64,000 nucleotides of DNA from Flavobacteriaceae bacterium (GTDB lineage Bacteria > Bacteroidota > Bacteroidia > Flavobacteriales > Flavobacteriaceae), in assembly GCA_028284005.1 (NCBI GenBank), contig JANQSO010000002.1:1-64000 (forward strand). Direction: 5' to 3'. Shown in pieces: positions 62,160 to 64,000 of the stretch. Numbering within the stretch: position 1 is the first letter of the stretch; each line of letters starts with the position of its first letter. The notes beneath the pieces are model-generated. The model was not told where the DNA came from and searched no databases. It saw only the letters and a list, made by a program, of their open reading frames with translations. A program made the translations under genes and the position numbers.

Positions 62160-64000
62160 ATGGCAAAACAAATCAATGTTGCACTTATAGGAAATCCCAA
62201 TACCGGTAAAACTTCCGTTTTTAACAGACTTACGGGGCTTAATCAAAAAGTAGGTAATTATCCCGGTATCACTGTTGAAAAAAAACAGGGAGTCTGCAAG
62301 CTCCCGCGGGGAGTAAAAGCTCACATTTTAGACCTCCCTGGAACTTACAGCCTAAATGCATCTTCACTGGATGAAAACCTTGTGATCGAATTATTGCTTA
62401 ATAAAAATGACAAGGATTTTCCGGATGTCGCCATTGTTGTAACCGAAATCGAGAACTTAAAAAGGAACCTCTTACTTTTTACACAAATCAAGGATCTGGG
62501 GATCCCAACAATCCTTGCCATCAATATGGCTGATAGGATGAAGCGTAAAGCGATCTCCTTAGACTTAGAGAAACTGGAAACAACCCTGGAAACTAAAATC
62601 GCATTGATTAGTTCCAGAAAAAATGAGGGTTTCGAGCTTCTTAAAGAATATATCACGAATTACAACACACTATCTACAAAGCCCTGTGTAAATGCTTCGG
62701 TAATTTCTCCGGAATATTTCAACAGGCTGCGAAAAGTATTTCCCAATCAAGACCTGTATAAGCTTTGGCTTGTCATTACACAGGATGTTAACTTCGGAAA
62801 ATTGGACCGGAAAGAAATGCAAGGTGTTGCAACTTTTCAGACCGAGTCCAAAAGCAATCTTAAGCGATTGCAGCAAAAAGAAACCATTGCACGTTATCAA
62901 TTTATAAATAATGCACTAAAAGATACCCTGAAAATTGATTCCGCAAATGCTAAAGATCTGCGGAGTCGTTTCGATAGGGTGCTAACACATAAAGTATGGG
63001 GCTATTTTATTTTCTTCGGAATATTATTGCTCATATTTCAAGCCATTTTTGATTGGAGCAGTTACCCAATGGACTTTATTGACAGCTCTTTTGCTTCCTT
63101 AAGTGAATGGCTGAAGAATACCCTCCCACCAGGTGATTTTACCAGCCTTATTGCTGAAGGGGTCGTGCCCGGATTAGGAGGAATTGTAATATTCATTCCC
63201 CAGATAGCATTTCTGTTTTTGTTCATTTCCATCTTAGAAGAAAGCGGCTATATGAGCCGGGTTGTCTTTTTGATGGACCGTATCATGCGGCGGTTTGGGT
63301 TAAGTGGTAAAAGTGTGGTTCCGTTGGTTTCGGGAACTGCCTGTGCAATTCCGGCAATCATGGCTACACGAAATATTGAAAACTGGAAAGAGCGCCTTAT
63401 TACTATTCTTGTAACACCATTTACTACTTGTTCGGCAAGGCTTCCGGTGTATTTGATCATTATTGCTTTAGTAATTCCCGAACAACGCATTTTGGGAGTT
63501 TTCAGTTTACAGGGGTTAACCCTCATGTTCTTATATCTACTGGGGTTTGCATCTGCTATTTTTTCGGCATACTTATTAAATAAGGTTTTAAAGATCAGAA
63601 GTAAGACCTTCTTTGTTATTGAAATGCCTAATTACAAATTGCCCATGGTTAAAAATGTTACCATTACCGTAATAGAAAAGACCAAATCTTTTGTCTTAGG
63701 AGCCGGTAAGATCATTTTGGCAATTTCTATTATACTATGGGTTTTAGCATCGTATGGACCGGGTGATTTTAACAATGCCGAAACCATTGTAAAACAAGAA
63801 ACCATTTCAGAAAACCTTTCCGAAGAAGCACTTGAGACCAGGATAGCTTCATTTAAACTTGAACATTCTTATATAGGTATTCTGGGAAGAGGAATTGAAC
63901 CTGCTGTAAAACCACTGGGATATGATTGGAAGATAGGTATCGCAATTGTTAGTTCATTTGCGGCCCGGGAAGTATTTGTAGGGACGCTCGCAACTATTTA
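62160..64000 (+). CDS. feoB: ferrous iron transport protein B (3' end beyond window)
   Basis: Read by hand from ATG at 62160 and open to the window end (613 codons seen). The N-terminal G-domain has G1 GNPNTGKTS, G2 around NYPGITVE, G3 DLPGTYSL and G4 NMAD. The GDI helix region follows, then the membrane part with the gate motifs SGTACAIPAIMATR and PFTTCSARLPVYL. It pumps or channels Fe(II) through the inner membrane. Where most FeoB have VVDATN after G3, this one has VVTEIENLKRNL. Operon with feoA. Confidence 0.95.
   Translation, partial: MAKQINVALIGNPNTGKTSVFNRLTGLNQKVGNYPGITVEKKQGVCKLPRGVKAHILDLPGTYSLNASSLDENLVIELLLNKNDKDFPDVAIVVTEIENLKRNLLLFTQIKDLGIPTILAINMADRMKRKAISLDLEKLETTLETKIALISSRKNEGFELLKEYITNYNTLSTKPCVNASVISPEYFNRLRKVFPNQDLYKLWLVITQDVNFGKLDRKEMQGVATFQTESKSNLKRLQQKETIARYQFINNALKDTLKIDSANAKDLRSRFDRVLTHKVWGYFIFFGILLLIFQAIFDWSSYPMDFIDSSFASLSEWLKNTLPPGDFTSLIAEGVVPGLGGIVIFIPQIAFLFLFISILEESGYMSRVVFLMDRIMRRFGLSGKSVVPLVSGTACAIPAIMATRNIENWKERLITILVTPFTTCSARLPVYLIIIALVIPEQRILGVFSLQGLTLMFLYLLGFASAIFSAYLLNKVLKIRSKTFFVIEMPNYKLPMVKNVTITVIEKTKSFVLGAGKIILAISIILWVLASYGPGDFNNAETIVKQETISENLSEEALETRIASFKLEHSYIGILGRGIEPAVKPLGYDWKIGIAIVSSFAAREVFVGTLATI

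Overview
The window comes from a low-GC member of the Bacteroidota, most likely a marine or environmental Flavobacteriaceae. Evidence for this: several cargo proteins with type IX secretion (T9SS) C-terminal sorting domains, a SusC/SusD pair, promoter -7 elements of the form TAnnTTTG, a DksA-like protein lacking most zinc ligands, a ~1,130-residue IleRS, and the run hmgA-hpd-DUF3108-kynA-M23. The genus cannot be fixed from sequence alone.

Layout. (1) 1-2.2 kb is an accessory edge: the 3' end of an RHS/YD-repeat gene with a variable C-terminus, an overlapping lipoprotein gene (candidate immunity), then four copies of a palindromic element, two of them forming a 124-bp tandem repeat. (2) 2.2-34.3 kb is mostly housekeeping. 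It holds a TonB-dependent receptor; a Tyr/Trp catabolic run on the minus strand; patatin-barrel/uvrC; rimK/AstE-like/5-FTHF cyclo-ligase; a CD225-DUF2752-histidine kinase run; ileS-dksA-like-lspA; M28 and M13 peptidases; a CBS protein; and an SDR-type threonine dehydrogenase. (3) 34.7-40.3 kb is a SusC/SusD/lipoprotein nutrient-uptake operon with no adjacent glycosidase. (4) 40.3-59.2 kb is an envelope and secretion accessory region: a GIN-domain lipoprotein with a PagL-like barrel, six T9SS cargo genes (FG-GAP, NHL and sortilin/BNR propellers), aquaporin, three AraC-type regulators (two soluble paralogues in tandem, one membrane-anchored), a YD-like repeat protein, a T9SS sorting-domain remnant and an EEP nuclease. 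(5) 59.4-64 kb returns to core genes: tRNA-Asn, rseP, SCO, feoA and the start of feoB, which runs off the window.

How it fits together. The aromatic genes convert 4-hydroxyphenylpyruvate through homogentisate to maleylacetoacetate, and tryptophan to N-formylkynurenine; later steps are not in the window. The surface genes form repeated 'AraC regulator + T9SS NHL-propeller' modules. The main structural observation is that the tRNA-Asn 3' end is copied exactly at 59428-59451, with one interior mismatch at 56510-56527, and perhaps degenerately near 53960, all in one orientation. These lie close to the borders of gene modules and suggest repeated insertion at this tRNA.
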